Shown here: one piece after another, positions 47,769 through 56,550 of the stretch
Position numbering within the stretch: the stretch's first letter is position 1
Layout: each line of letters opens with the position of its first letter
Source of the DNA: Stentor roeselii
Lineage: Eukaryota > Ciliophora > Heterotrichea > Heterotrichida > Stentoridae
DNA length: 64,000 nucleotides
Assembly (NCBI GenBank): GCA_006503475.1
Contig: RSEH01000047.1
Coordinates: 123,576 to 187,575 of the forward strand
Direction of reading: 5' to 3'
The notes under the pieces: generated by a model
Told to the model about the DNA's origin: nothing
The model's database searches: none
Seen by the model: only the letters and a program-made list of their open reading frames with translations
Translations under genes and position numbers: made by a program

Positions 47769-49415
47769 CTAATAATTCATAGCCTTTGGACCTGAAGACT
47801 TCAATGCTGGAAGGTTTTTCTTTATAATTGGACCGAAAAACGTTTGTTTTCCGATTGGAAGGCAAAATTCTGTTTTTTGTGACTTCCTCGAGCGCTGTCC
47901 CGAAGGATATTTCTGAGCACTTCGTGCAGGTCGTTTAGAAAATCGAGTTTTAAGCAAAATGCGACTTCTAACCCATTCCCTCGCAGATTCCAAAAACCTA
48001 AACTCACTCAAAGGAAGTCTAGAGCAAGGGTTTAACTTATCCAAGTCCAGAATAGCAGAGCAAATACCCGACGAAAGCTCATTGTACATGTTTCGATTGA
48101 AGACTTGCACAGTATAAGTCTCATACTGAGGAACCTCTGGCATTCTCTTAACAGACTTGATATATAAAGGCGAAGGCGTCAAGTGCAAGGCCCTGGGAAT
48201 GAAAAAACTTGATTCAATAGTATAAGAATGCAAAATTCCAAAAGACTTGTAAAAGTTCACTCGTCCACTTCCTGATTTCGAATGATGATCCTTCGGGTCT
48301 TTCGCATTCATCGATTTTTCTGAGAAGTTACAGTCATTAAACTCAAAAAACGACGAATTGATTTCAAGAAGTTTTGCAAAAAGATGATTTTCTATCATTT
48401 TTTCAATTTCCATAAAATTTCCAAATAAAAAACAACTTTTTTTAGAAGCATGTGCATGAAAGTCGAAGTAATATTTTATATTTGAACTCAAATATTCGAA
48501 GTAAAGTTTCACTGCGAAGATTGTTGGTTGAAGTGATTCGTCTGGATTTTCATAGCAACGGTTTAAGTTGATGCCGTTTTGGTCTACTCGGAAGTTTCCT
48601 CTGATGACTCCGTCGGGGTTGAGGACTGGGATTATTTTAAACACGTAGTTATTTCGCATCGCTATTGCTCTTGGGTCTGAACTTGTGATGAATAAAAGGA
48701 AACTTTCAAGAAGATAAGAAGATGGAGTCTCTCCTGGGTGCACCCTGGCAGAAATAAAAATAATTTGTTTTTTTGCAGCTTTTGTCCTGGAGCCATTTAA
48801 AATATCTTGAAATTCTAATTCACAAGTTTCATAAAAGTTGTTTTTTTGAGAAAAAGTGAGTAACTCGACTTCATTTCCATCAATACTCTTACAGAGAACT
48901 TCTTTAAAAACAAATGAATCTTCAGGACACCTTTCAATAAACCTGCAAATAGACATTTTGACGTCAGCATAAGAATAAGCCGGTGCATAAGCAAAGTAAA
49001 CTTCACACTGATTGAAAGGAACATCAAAAAGCCAAGAAAACTTGAAATAAACTGTATAAGTCGCTTCAAAAAGAGTCTCGCTATCAACTCTTCTCCATTC
49101 CTCCTGAGCAGGGACACATTTGAATACCGGTCGATAAGCAGGGTTGCTAAAGACTTTCATATAAGTCAAATTGACAATAGAAAGTTTTATTCGTGTTCCT
49201 TTTTCCAGTCCTAAAACTCCGAAATGAAACCAAGTCCTGTAGTTGTTTCCTCCGAGACTAGCCGCATCAGGTGAAATATGAAGTTCATACTAAATACAAA
49301 TTACTTCATGCTCTGCTGTTTTATAAGCTTTCGCCAGGTTACCAGAGTCAAAGTTGCTGAAAAACGTGACAGAGTCCAGACAGATAATGTTTTGTTGAGG
49401 GTTGTCGTCGTCCAT
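47769..49415 (-). CDS. AGBL5: Cytosolic carboxypeptidase 5-like tubulin deglutamylase (2 exons)
   Basis: Exons 49415-49305 and 49289-47769, giving 543 residues. Exon 1 starts the family N-domain with FFSNFDSGNLAKA. The M14 peptidase domain has the zinc ligands His221 and Glu224 in HPGETPSS, His315 in DFHAHASKKSCF, and a catalytic Glu396 in HSYTIESSFF. IIPVLNPDGVIRGNFR, NLNRCYENP and NFSEKSMNAKD are specific to CCP5. CCP5 removes branch-point glutamate from polyglutamylated tubulin. It precedes p150 dynactin, a reader of tubulin tails, by 12 bp. Confidence 0.93.
49290..49304 (-). other. Intron of the CCP5 gene, 15 nt
   Basis: GTAATTTGTATTTAG on the minus strand. It is phase 0 and includes an in-frame TAG. 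Removal joins KTAEHE to YELHISPD and restores the N-domain. Confidence 0.92.
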
Positions 49416-49480
49416 TATATTTAAAATCTTGAAACTTTTCTAGAACCTGCTTAATTTAAATAATCCCTACTTTTTACATG

Positions 49481-51016
49481 CTACTTCGAGACGTGTTCTT
49501 CAGCGATTGATAAAAATCGTTCTGGATGTTTTTCAGCTCTGCGAGTGACTCTTCTAAAAGACTTATCAAAGTCTTTATTATGTGTCATTAACTCGAACCA
49601 CTGAATGAGCATTCCAGTGCAGAATGTAAAAGTCGCTGAAAATGCCTCATCAGTCGGTTTGTAGAACTTATGAAGTCCTTTACCCCTCACAAAGCTCATT
49701 GTTTGGACGATGAAAGACTTGCAAACAGTGAACACTTCATATGAAAAGTACTTACAAACTGACAGCATCTCTTGTAAAAACGTGCTAAACCTTTCAGATA
49801 AAAAGAAAATAAATAAAAGTCCAATCGGCCCGTTTGAAATCAGTTCAGACCCCGGGTCAGGACTGGCGAAGCCCATTTCGACCCATTCTTCTGAAGTGCT
49901 TGGCCAGTCGTTGTTTTTCGTGATTTTGCAGTAAGCCCCAAGGAGAAGTTTCAAGTGAAGATCATTGGAAAATCCGAAGTCTTGTCGGGAAAAGTCAACA
50001 AGTCTTTCTAGGTTTCGCTCTTCTTCTTCACTTAGGTCTGACCTTGAACTACAACAAAGAATATTCCAAGTTTTTTTAAATTTGAAGAAAGATTCTGAGG
50101 ATTTTATCTCAGAACATAAAGAATTATAAGATTCGACGTGGATCTGGCAGAGAACTTGTCGGTTAAAACGTTTGAAAACTTTTCCATTTATCTCAGCGAC
50201 TAGGTCGATACTACGAGATCTGCTAAGAGGGTCACTTTCAATTCTAACTTCAGGAGAAGCTTCAAAGTGCAAGTCTTCATGATTTTCACTAGTTTTTAAA
50301 ACCTGCTCACTTTCCTTACTTTCTTCAGCCTCATCAATTTCACTAATTTCCTTGATTTCACTGATTTCCTTGATTTCACTTATAACATCTTCATTTTTCT
50401 CCTCACTTTCCAATGCGAAATTTTCACTTTCAGAGCTATTTGGCTCATCTTTCAAATCTTCATTAGAAACAAGAATATGTGGAGGAGAACATGGAAGACT
50501 TTCCTCTGAAACAATATCCTGGTCAACAAAAGAAGCTTTAATTTGAATTTTCGTATAACAAGACACAGCCCTTTCCCTTCTCTCAGTCGAAACAAACGAG
50601 CTTCTAACAGATGCGATCTCTGGCTGAACGTCGTCATCGACTTGAAGATGAAGAACTTTGCAAGGAATGTGCTCCGAGTATCTACTTTTCCTTAGTTTTT
50701 TTAATTTTATACCGAACTGCTCGCTGAAGGTCCCTTGGCACCCGTGAAGCTTGCGACGACCAAGGACGAGGATGTCTTGAGAGTCTTCTAGTTGAACACT
50801 GCTTGAACTTTCAGAAGACTCTTCTGGAATATGCTGTTCTCGTAAAGATGCTGGATTTGATGAGAAGTCTCGAGATGTCATCGCGTTTCGAGAACGTTGG
50901 AAGGGACCTGAACGTAAACCGATATCTGCTGGACCTGTTGAGTTTAGCATTGAGGAAAATAATGTGTCTGAGGTTGACTCGCTGATTGACTCTTTTTTTA
51001 AGATGCTGTGAAACAT
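49481..51016 (-). CDS. Protein with degenerate C-terminal ELMO domain, 511 aa
   Basis: The first 280 residues are Ser/Glu-rich and disordered, including short repeats of EIKEIS. The C-terminal region from about 335 resembles the ELMO domain: SEEEERNLERLVDFSRQDF, HLKLLLGAYCKI, then WVEMGFASPDPGSELISNGPIGLLFIFF. In ELMOD proteins the corresponding segment is W-x-x-x-GFQ-x-x-x-P-x-TDFRG-x-G, whose Arg serves in GTPase activation of ARL/ARF proteins. Here the Arg position is not Arg, so GAP activity is unlikely. A scaffold role is possible. The coding-strand upstream flank is C/A-rich. Confidence 0.55.
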   Translation of the reverse strand: MFHSILKKESISESTSDTLFSSMLNSTGPADIGLRSGPFQRSRNAMTSRDFSSNPASLREQHIPEESSESSSSVQLEDSQDILVLGRRKLHGCQGTFSEQFGIKLKKLRKSRYSEHIPCKVLHLQVDDDVQPEIASVRSSFVSTERRERAVSCYTKIQIKASFVDQDIVSEESLPCSPPHILVSNEDLKDEPNSSESENFALESEEKNEDVISEIKEISEIKEISEIDEAEESKESEQVLKTSENHEDLHFEASPEVRIESDPLSRSRSIDLVAEINGKVFKRFNRQVLCQIHVESYNSLCSEIKSSESFFKFKKTWNILCCSSRSDLSEEEERNLERLVDFSRQDFGFSNDLHLKLLLGAYCKITKNNDWPSTSEEWVEMGFASPDPGSELISNGPIGLLFIFFLSERFSTFLQEMLSVCKYFSYEVFTVCKSFIVQTMSFVRGKGLHKFYKPTDEAFSATFTFCTGMLIQWFELMTHNKDFDKSFRRVTRRAEKHPERFLSIAEEHVSK

Positions 51017-51430
51017 TTATTGATTAATTGGGTTTATAATGTTTTAATAAGGGGAATGGAGGGTTAAGTTTGGAGAGGTTTTGTTTTAGTGAGGGTTTTT
51101 TGGGTGGATGGAAAAAGGAGGATTGGTGATTGGATTTAGAGGGATAAAGGTTTGATGGAGGTTTTATTTGGTTTGAATTGATTGGATTTTGGGTTGGGAA
51201 TTTTTAGGTGGGATTATTTAGGTGAATATTATTTTAAGGAATTTATTTTATGAGTTAATAATTTGTTTTTATAGTTTGAAGAAAATTTAGAGAAAAGGGG
51301 ATGAAGTTTAAGGTGATGTGGAATTTTTAGAATATTTTATGGTTTGTGGTTAAGGTCATATTTCATGCATTATTAATTTAGAGTTATAAGATTTTTTTAA
51401 GTCATTCTTTCAAGATATCTCTTATTTTTT
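51017..51430. other. G/T-rich intergenic region, 414 bp
   Basis: Upstream of the ELMO-like gene and downstream of the small secreted gene. From about 51040 to 51230 the + strand is strongly G-rich and almost lacks C (GGGG, GAGGG, GGGTGG). No gene seen. Confidence 0.45.
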
Positions 51431-51868
51431 TTAAAGTGAAATACTATTTTCTTCTCTATATGCTCTGCTGGCTCTAAATGCGTTCATTCGTATGGCAGAA
51501 TATTTCTTCTGGATTAAATCTTCTAGTTTAAAGATCCTTTCTGAAAGATCCTTATTGACTATCCAGTTTTGATTATTAATCAAAGTCTGCAAATCAGGTG
51601 AAAGCTCGATGGTTTTTTCCTTGATAAACTCAGCATCTTTTCTAACATTCTCATCATCAAACGAGTCATCATCTAAGCATTTCTGAAAAATCATCTGTTT
51701 GATCTTTTCCAAAGCATTCTTATCATCTTCCTTACCAAGCGCCTTAAGTCCTTCACTAATAACACCTGCCCTGACAGTTCCAGCTTGCTTAACAATAAAC
51801 AAGCAAAACTCTTCCTTTTTCGAGACCTCATCAAAAGCAAGAGCAAAAGTAAAGAAAATCAAAAACAT
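51431..51868 (-). CDS. Small secreted helical protein, 145 aa
   Basis: A hydrophobic N-terminus (MFLIFFTFALAF) looks like a signal peptide with cleavage near residue 12. The rest is charged and helical, with three Cys at most (CLF, KCLDDD), and no recognised domain. It could be a soluble luminal or secreted protein. The ATG at 51868 lies 17 bp from the start codon of the divergent coiled-coil gene. Confidence 0.55.
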   Translation of the reverse strand: MFLIFFTFALAFDEVSKKEEFCLFIVKQAGTVRAGVISEGLKALGKEDDKNALEKIKQMIFQKCLDDDSFDDENVRKDAEFIKEKTIELSPDLQTLINNQNWIVNKDLSERIFKLEDLIQKKYSAIRMNAFRASRAYREENSISL

Positions 51869-51885
51869 TGAAAAGTTTATAAATA

Positions 51886-52140
51886 ATGGATCTCAACTCA
51901 GAAGTGCAAGAAAAAGTCTTCGAATACCAAAGAAAAGTGAAAGAAATCAAAGAAAAAATAAAAGACTCAAAAATCGAGAAGTTCAAAGAATACAAGCGAG
52001 AACTCGAAGAAACAAGAGAAAAGAACCAACTGCGAAAAGACCTCGAAAAGCTTCGCAACGAAAACATTAAAAAACGCGAAATCGAAAGAAATTTAGATGC
52101 TCGCAACAGGTGGCTTAATTTGAGGGAAGTTAATAAATAA
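51886..52140 (+). CDS. Short coiled-coil protein, 84 aa
   Basis: Almost the whole product is one charged helix (QEKVFEYQRKVKEIKEKI, KRELEETREKNQLRKDLEKL). The ATG follows TTTATAAATA. It stops 8 bp before the start codon of the SMN gene, so the two may share a transcript or the second promoter overlaps this gene. No family recognised. Confidence 0.55.
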   Translation: MDLNSEVQEKVFEYQRKVKEIKEKIKDSKIEKFKEYKRELEETREKNQLRKDLEKLRNENIKKREIERNLDARNRWLNLREVNK

Positions 52141-52148
52141 GGTTTATA

Positions 52149-52388
52149 ATGAACCCAAATGATGAGATTATTATTAAGTCCTTCCAGGAGCTTACTCAGA
52201 TCTGTCATGATGCAAGAAGTGAAAACATCAGACCTGTTGAAAGTCAAGTCGAAGGTGGTACAAGTCAAGTCCCGATGTTTTTACCTGCTGTTGAAGACCC
52301 GAATTTAAAGCCTCTGTTACTTGCTTGGTACTATGCAGGGTATTATTCTGGCAGGTATCAAGCGATGCAGGAGATGACAAAAAAATAA
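52149..52388 (+). CDS. Minimal SMN protein (Gemin2-binding helix plus YG box)
   Basis: Only 79 residues. The N-terminus NDEIIIKSFQELTQICHDA matches the Gemin2-binding helix of SMN, and the C-terminus LLLAWYYAGYYSGRYQAM matches the self-associating YG box (tyrosine-glycine ladder). The Tudor domain that binds symmetric dimethylarginine on Sm proteins is absent, as in fission yeast SMN, and the polyproline region is missing as well. SMN with Gemin2 loads Sm rings onto spliceosomal snRNA. The ATG has the TATAATG context and lies 8 bp after the upstream gene's stop. Confidence 0.8.
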   Translation: MNPNDEIIIKSFQELTQICHDARSENIRPVESQVEGGTSQVPMFLPAVEDPNLKPLLLAWYYAGYYSGRYQAMQEMTKK

Positions 52389-52565
52389 ATCTTGAATTAT
52401 AACAGATAATACTTATTTCAATATATCAACTGAATATCCAAATAATTCACTTAAATCATGATTTTCGAAACTTCTCTTCAAGTCGACTTCTTTCCTACTG
52501 AAATTCCTCAATTCTGAAAAAATGGAAATTTAAACCTTTTTAATTTCTAATCAACTATTCAGGAT

Positions 52566-53642
52566 TCACTCTTCGAATCTATTGAAAGTTCCAGATCTAG
52601 TAAGAGTAGATTTGACTCTTGAACGATTTCTACAAAATCTTAAGCAAAACCTGTCATCATACATTTTCGCTGAAATCATGAGTAAAGTTTTACCAACTTG
52701 TATCGGCAACACGTCATTTCTGCCTACAACGAGTGATTTAGTGACAAGTGCCAAAGTTCCGAATTTGGAGTTTAAATCTCTTACATAGAAGTCTTCTCCT
52801 AGTTCAATAAGGACATGATCACGACTGACACTTGAATGGTTTATCACGACGTCATTGTCAACTCCTCTTCCCACACTGATCGGGGAGCCTTGTGGAGTGA
52901 CTAGATGCAAAATATAAGGAAAAGTCTTCAGTCTTCTTTCTTCCATCAGCAAAAACGGCTTCTGTGGCAGGGAAAGACTGATCAAGTCGAAACTTATCCC
53001 TTGATAAATGAAGCTGAAAGGAAGCTTATCTTTGCAGATCTCACATTCAAGTTTATCCCAAATGAAACTTGTAGAAAAGGTGTTAATTTTTTTAGTTGCT
53101 TTCGACATAATCCACGTCTTTAAACAGTGAAGATGAGTTAAACTCACAGAACCTTGGCAGGAACAAAGAGAAATTAAAGGGTTCACGTTTGAAGTGTTGC
53201 TTGTAAAACAGATTCGACAGGAGGGGTCACTTTTTAAAGACTCTTCTGCATCGAGAGTTATGACTTTTTCACTGTTTTCGACAGAAATTGTTTGAATTTT
53301 TTTGACTTTTAAAGTAATTAACCCAAGTTTTAAGATGTCTCCCTCACAAAGTTTCAGACCTTTATTTAAATTTTGCTTAGTCTGGCTCAATGGCAGGTAA
53401 ATTGGTTGAGTGTGACTTGGAGAAATCACGAATTCATTGTCAAGTTCGTAAATTTTTATCAGAGTTGATGGGGAAATTGAACTTTCCATTTGAATTGATA
53501 AAGAACTTTGGTCTTGTTTCAAGCAGGTTGTTGAGGTTACTTGAAAAATCTGTTCAATATGACCAGAAGCTTCGTAATCATACAAATCTTTCGCGTCTTT
53601 CGTCCAGGTTTTCGCTTGAATAACTAAACATGTTTTCGACAT
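52566..53642 (-). CDS. FHA plus RINGv (MARCH-type) E3 ligase-like protein
   Basis: A protein of 358 residues from the ATG at 53642 (the open frame extends two codons upstream, to a TTG). The central RINGv finger (about 145-205) has the C4HC3 order: CRIC, CSC, HLHC, CEIC. The C-terminal FHA fold (about 255-315) has ISVGRG, NHSSVSRDHVLIE and VRDLNSKFGT, a full phosphopeptide-binding signature. RINGv proteins usually act as ubiquitin ligases on membrane substrates, but no transmembrane segment is seen, so phosphorylated soluble targets are more likely. Confidence 0.82.
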   Translation of the reverse strand: MSKTCLVIQAKTWTKDAKDLYDYEASGHIEQIFQVTSTTCLKQDQSSLSIQMESSISPSTLIKIYELDNEFVISPSHTQPIYLPLSQTKQNLNKGLKLCEGDILKLGLITLKVKKIQTISVENSEKVITLDAEESLKSDPSCRICFTSNTSNVNPLISLCSCQGSVSLTHLHCLKTWIMSKATKKINTFSTSFIWDKLECEICKDKLPFSFIYQGISFDLISLSLPQKPFLLMEERRLKTFPYILHLVTPQGSPISVGRGVDNDVVINHSSVSRDHVLIELGEDFYVRDLNSKFGTLALVTKSLVVGRNDVLPIQVGKTLLMISAKMYDDRFCLRFCRNRSRVKSTLTRSGTFNRFEE

Positions 53643-54013
53643 TGTCAAATTATCACAACCAAGTGTTTTTTTATTGAAATTTTAATTAAATTAACGCAAA
53701 ATTAGTTTAGATTGAATCGTGAAGAAGAAAATATTTGGTAAGAAAATTCATCCATGTAAAAAACTAGAAGAATTTTCAAGGAAGTCATGAAAATTAAATA
53801 AAATTCAACAGGGATAATCAATCCAGTCAATGAAAAACCCCAAACCCTTCAAAAAAACAATCCTCTCAAATCCCTCAAACCCTTCAAACCCCTCAAAACC
53901 CCATTCGACAAAAAAAATCCATCCATTAATTCCAAACCTCACTAAATTCACCAAAAATGAAATCCTCTTCAAAAACCCTTCTTTTCCTCTCAACAAACCA
54001 AAATTAACTCCCA
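53643..54013. other. Divergent region with C-rich leader, 371 bp
   Basis: Between the FHA-RINGv gene and the CIMIP2-like gene. From 53820 the + strand turns strongly C/A-rich, with a 9-bp period near 53868-53903 (AAATCCCTC, AAACCCTTC, AAACCCCTC). The CIMIP2-like frame stays open through this region to an ATG at 53830, but the Asn/Pro/Ser/Lys product looks like translated leader. Confidence 0.5.
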
Positions 54014-54768
54014 TGGCTCACCAGATAAAAATGTTAGGAAACTACAACTCTTCCCAGAAATCTCAAAGCACGAGTCCCTCTCCAGGGAAACTAGTCCCTT
54101 CGGACTTCAAAGAATGGGAATCTCAAAACATGTACCGTAGTTGGTACCGTGACATGCACAAGACTTCTCCAGTGAAAAACAAAAATTACGCAATTCCAGG
54201 TTACACAGGGCACATTCCAGGAGCCTCTGCCGATACCAACTACGGTAAACGTTTCGCAGCCTTGACCCGAGAACAGTTCTGCAGAAAAAAATACCTGCCT
54301 GAGAGGATAACTGAGAAATTCCCACAACGGCCTGAAAATGTTTCAACAATGACGACACCAAGTTCTAAATTTGGAGGAGGCTTGTTAGACGAGTTCCATT
54401 CAATTTCTAGATTTCATGGAAAATGCACTATTCCTGAAACTCATCCGAATTATACGGCAAGTGACTGGACAACTAATTATACAAGTACTTTTGTTCCACA
54501 GGAACCTTTGAGACCTACGATATTTAGAAAGACTGATGGAGAGTTCTGGAAAAATACTCCAGTTTTAGAGAAAAGTCTTGGAAAAACTTCAGGATTTGTA
54601 CAGAACTCGACTTTGTTTGATGGAAAAGGATGGCTGCCTATTGAGCAGCTTCATGGAGATATGAAGGGAAGTGAATATCGCAACCGATTTAACCCTGATG
54701 TTGATTTCCACCCAAGTCCTTTAAGGGCTAACGTTAGAAAGATGCCTGAGAAGAAGTTAGTTTACTAA
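54014..54768 (+). CDS. CIMIP2/FAM166-like ciliary microtubule inner protein
   Basis: With the ATG at 54014 the product is 250 residues. NYAIPGYTGHIPGASADTNY followed by GKRFAALTRE matches the PGYTGHxPG and Gly-Tyr pattern of the CIMIP2 (FAM166) family, proteins that line the lumen of axonemal doublet microtubules. The remainder is rich in Pro, Tyr and Trp without regular helices, as in other inner proteins. An in-frame ATG at 53830 would add 62 residues of low-complexity sequence. I prefer 54014 because the upstream part has the C-rich composition of leaders here. Confidence 0.7.
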
Positions 54769-54817
54769 TAGTTAATAACTTATAGCTTATCACTCTTCTT
54801 TATTAATGAAATAAAAT

Positions 54818-55441
54818 ATGAACCAGTCTATAAGGCCCACAATTTTTGAGTTCATCAAAAGTCCTAAACCTTTTAATATCACACCTTTGAGAATCACTCC
54901 AAGAATCAGGTATAAAAGCAACTTGTCTTCTCTTAACTTCTCGAAAAACTACGAAGAACATGCTAGAAAAGACCAGTCTTTAAAAAAAATCTCGGATAAG
55001 AACTTCGGCTTGTCTTTCACACAAAGAGACGGCAACAACTTCTCCATTTGTCAGGTGCAGGAAATGCCGAAGAAAAAACATTCTCCTAGAACTTTAAGAA
55101 TAGTGAAAAAAACTGTGAGAAACAAGTATTTTAATGAGACTCGTTTGAAGAAAATCGGTTTTTCATTGAAAAATAACTCGAACCTTGCAGTGAATTCAAC
55201 GGCGAATACGACGAACAGTTCATTGAAGAATATTATTCAGGAGATCTGGAAGGAGCCTTCAGCAGTGATAGAGAAAAGAAGACAGCAGTTTTCTTTACAT
55301 GCGAAACTAAGAAGGACTTTACATAAAGACAGCAGGTCTTTCGACGCGGCTTCGAAAGAACCAGTTGGTTTAGTTCCGAATTGTGTTTGCATCCAAACTG
55401 ACGACCTAGACATTTTAACCTCAGAAGGTCAAGATATGTAA
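54818..55441 (+). CDS. Hypothetical basic protein, 207 aa
   Basis: A Lys/Asn/Ser-rich protein with a very basic centre (KKKHSPRTLRIVKKTVRNKYF) and an acidic C-terminus (TDDLDILTSEGQDM). No domain recognised. It follows the CIMIP2-like gene by 49 bp on the same strand and starts at ATG after AATAAAAT. Possibly a cytoskeletal linker; no function assigned. Confidence 0.55.
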   Translation: MNQSIRPTIFEFIKSPKPFNITPLRITPRIRYKSNLSSLNFSKNYEEHARKDQSLKKISDKNFGLSFTQRDGNNFSICQVQEMPKKKHSPRTLRIVKKTVRNKYFNETRLKKIGFSLKNNSNLAVNSTANTTNSSLKNIIQEIWKEPSAVIEKRRQQFSLHAKLRRTLHKDSRSFDAASKEPVGLVPNCVCIQTDDLDILTSEGQDM

Positions 55442-55476
55442 AAATTTTAATTCAGCTAAGATTATTAAATACAGTC

Positions 55477-56337
55477 TTAGTCGTATTCCATTGAGTCCTT
55501 TAAACTTATTCTAGTCGGTGAGTGACTTTTTTTAGAAGAGTCCCCGACGCACAGCGTCGGGGAAAGGGAAGTTTTTCTTTTCTCGAAGTAAAGCTGGGGC
55601 CTTCTGAACCCGCCGGTGCCTTCTTTCATTTTAAATCCAGAAGCGCAAGGGAAAATCGGCTTTACTTCACTACATGCAGGGTAAGCTTGGACCTCAGGAG
55701 TCTTACAAACCTTATAAGGCGAATTTAAAGTCTTCAGCTTATAAACAGGTCCTCGATTTTTCCTTTTAACGACAGTAACACCCTGAGAATTTTTATCATC
55801 CACAACAATTGAAGAGTAAAGATTAACACAATTCACTGTTTTTTCAGGAATCTTCTCATTTTTTCTTTTATTTTCTCCTGGAAAGATCAACTCGGCTAGG
55901 TTGAATCGGCAACTGATGAATAAAAAATCAGGTTTTGACTTGATGTCGCTGAATTTGTTGACTCTTTTACAGTGAGAATCGAATAAATAACTGTAAAGAC
56001 CGAATTCAGGGAATGAGTTGTCTGGGATTATTTCGCAGTCTTTGTAAAGTTTTGATACTTTTTTTAGAAGTTTTGATAAGGGTGGAGAAAGACGGGTAAA
56101 AAAATCGTGGTCTTCTGATAGATCTGAACAGGTTGCTAGACTTTGAAGGACTGGATTTGCTTTTCGCTTTGAGAATAAAAGACGATTGGAAGTCTGGGGA
56201 AGGTTTTTACGAGGGACTGAGGAATGTTTCGAGGGTTTTAAATTGTTGAGGAGAAGATCGCTTGGTTTTAGATAGTTCGTTGATTTTAAATTTTTTGAGT
56301 AGTTTTCAGGAAAAAATAAGATTTTTTCATCTTTCAT
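55477..56337 (-). CDS. Hypothetical protein with duplicated promoter/start region, 286 aa
   Basis: No recognised domain. The protein is basic, with a folded-looking middle (FPEFGLYSYLFDSHCKRVNKF, then a hydrophobic FLFISCRFNLAELIFPG) and a Lys/Pro/Ser-rich end. Near the C-terminus the DNA contains a perfect GC-rich inverted repeat (55541-55563). The start codon region, ATAATGAAAGATG, is repeated twice upstream with early stops. The true start is taken as 56337 because only this copy opens the long frame. Convergent with the basic protein gene, 35 bp away. Confidence 0.6.
   Translation of the reverse strand: MKDEKILFFPENYSKNLKSTNYLKPSDLLLNNLKPSKHSSVPRKNLPQTSNRLLFSKRKANPVLQSLATCSDLSEDHDFFTRLSPPLSKLLKKVSKLYKDCEIIPDNSFPEFGLYSYLFDSHCKRVNKFSDIKSKPDFLFISCRFNLAELIFPGENKRKNEKIPEKTVNCVNLYSSIVVDDKNSQGVTVVKRKNRGPVYKLKTLNSPYKVCKTPEVQAYPACSEVKPIFPCASGFKMKEGTGGFRRPQLYFEKRKTSLSPTLCVGDSSKKSHSPTRISLKDSMEYD
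55541..55563. repeat. Perfect 10-bp inverted repeat with 3-nt loop
   Basis: TCCCCGACGC, loop ACA, GCGTCGGGGA. The stem is 80 percent GC in an AT-rich genome and lies inside the coding region of the hypothetical protein, near its C-terminus (SPTLCVGDSS). Confidence 0.9.
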
Positions 56338-56550
56338 TATTATTAGGAATTATGAAATTTGAAGTGGGTGAGGTGGAAGGTAAGTTTGATTTAGATTATT
56401 TTTATAAATTTTGGAAAGATTAGACTTTTTCATCTTTCATTATTATGAGGAATGATGAAATTGTGGAAGAGGTGTTTAGATTTTCTTTTTATAATTTGAG
56501 GAAAGATTAGAATTTTTCATCATTCATTATTATGAGAAATACTGGAAGAG
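56320..56550 (-). repeat. Tandem triplication of a promoter plus start codon
   Basis: The minus-strand segment ATAATGAAAGATGAAAAA occurs at the real start (ATG 56337) and again with ATG at 56440 (identical through MKDEK, then V and TAA) and at 56527 (MNDEKF then TAA). Unit lengths are 103 and 87 bp. The surrounding AGGAAAGATTAG and TATAA-type sequences are repeated as well. Confidence 0.85.

Noticed and set aside
52126-52149. Fusion of the 84-residue coiled-coil gene to SMN through a tiny intron
   Set aside because: The only GT-AG candidate is 13 nt and leaves the wrong frame, and SMN begins naturally at its own ATG.
53868-53903. CCCTCAAACCC-like runs resembling telomere repeats
   Set aside because: The 9-bp period is irregular, internal to a gene leader, and does not match the CCCTAACA-type heterotrich telomere unit.
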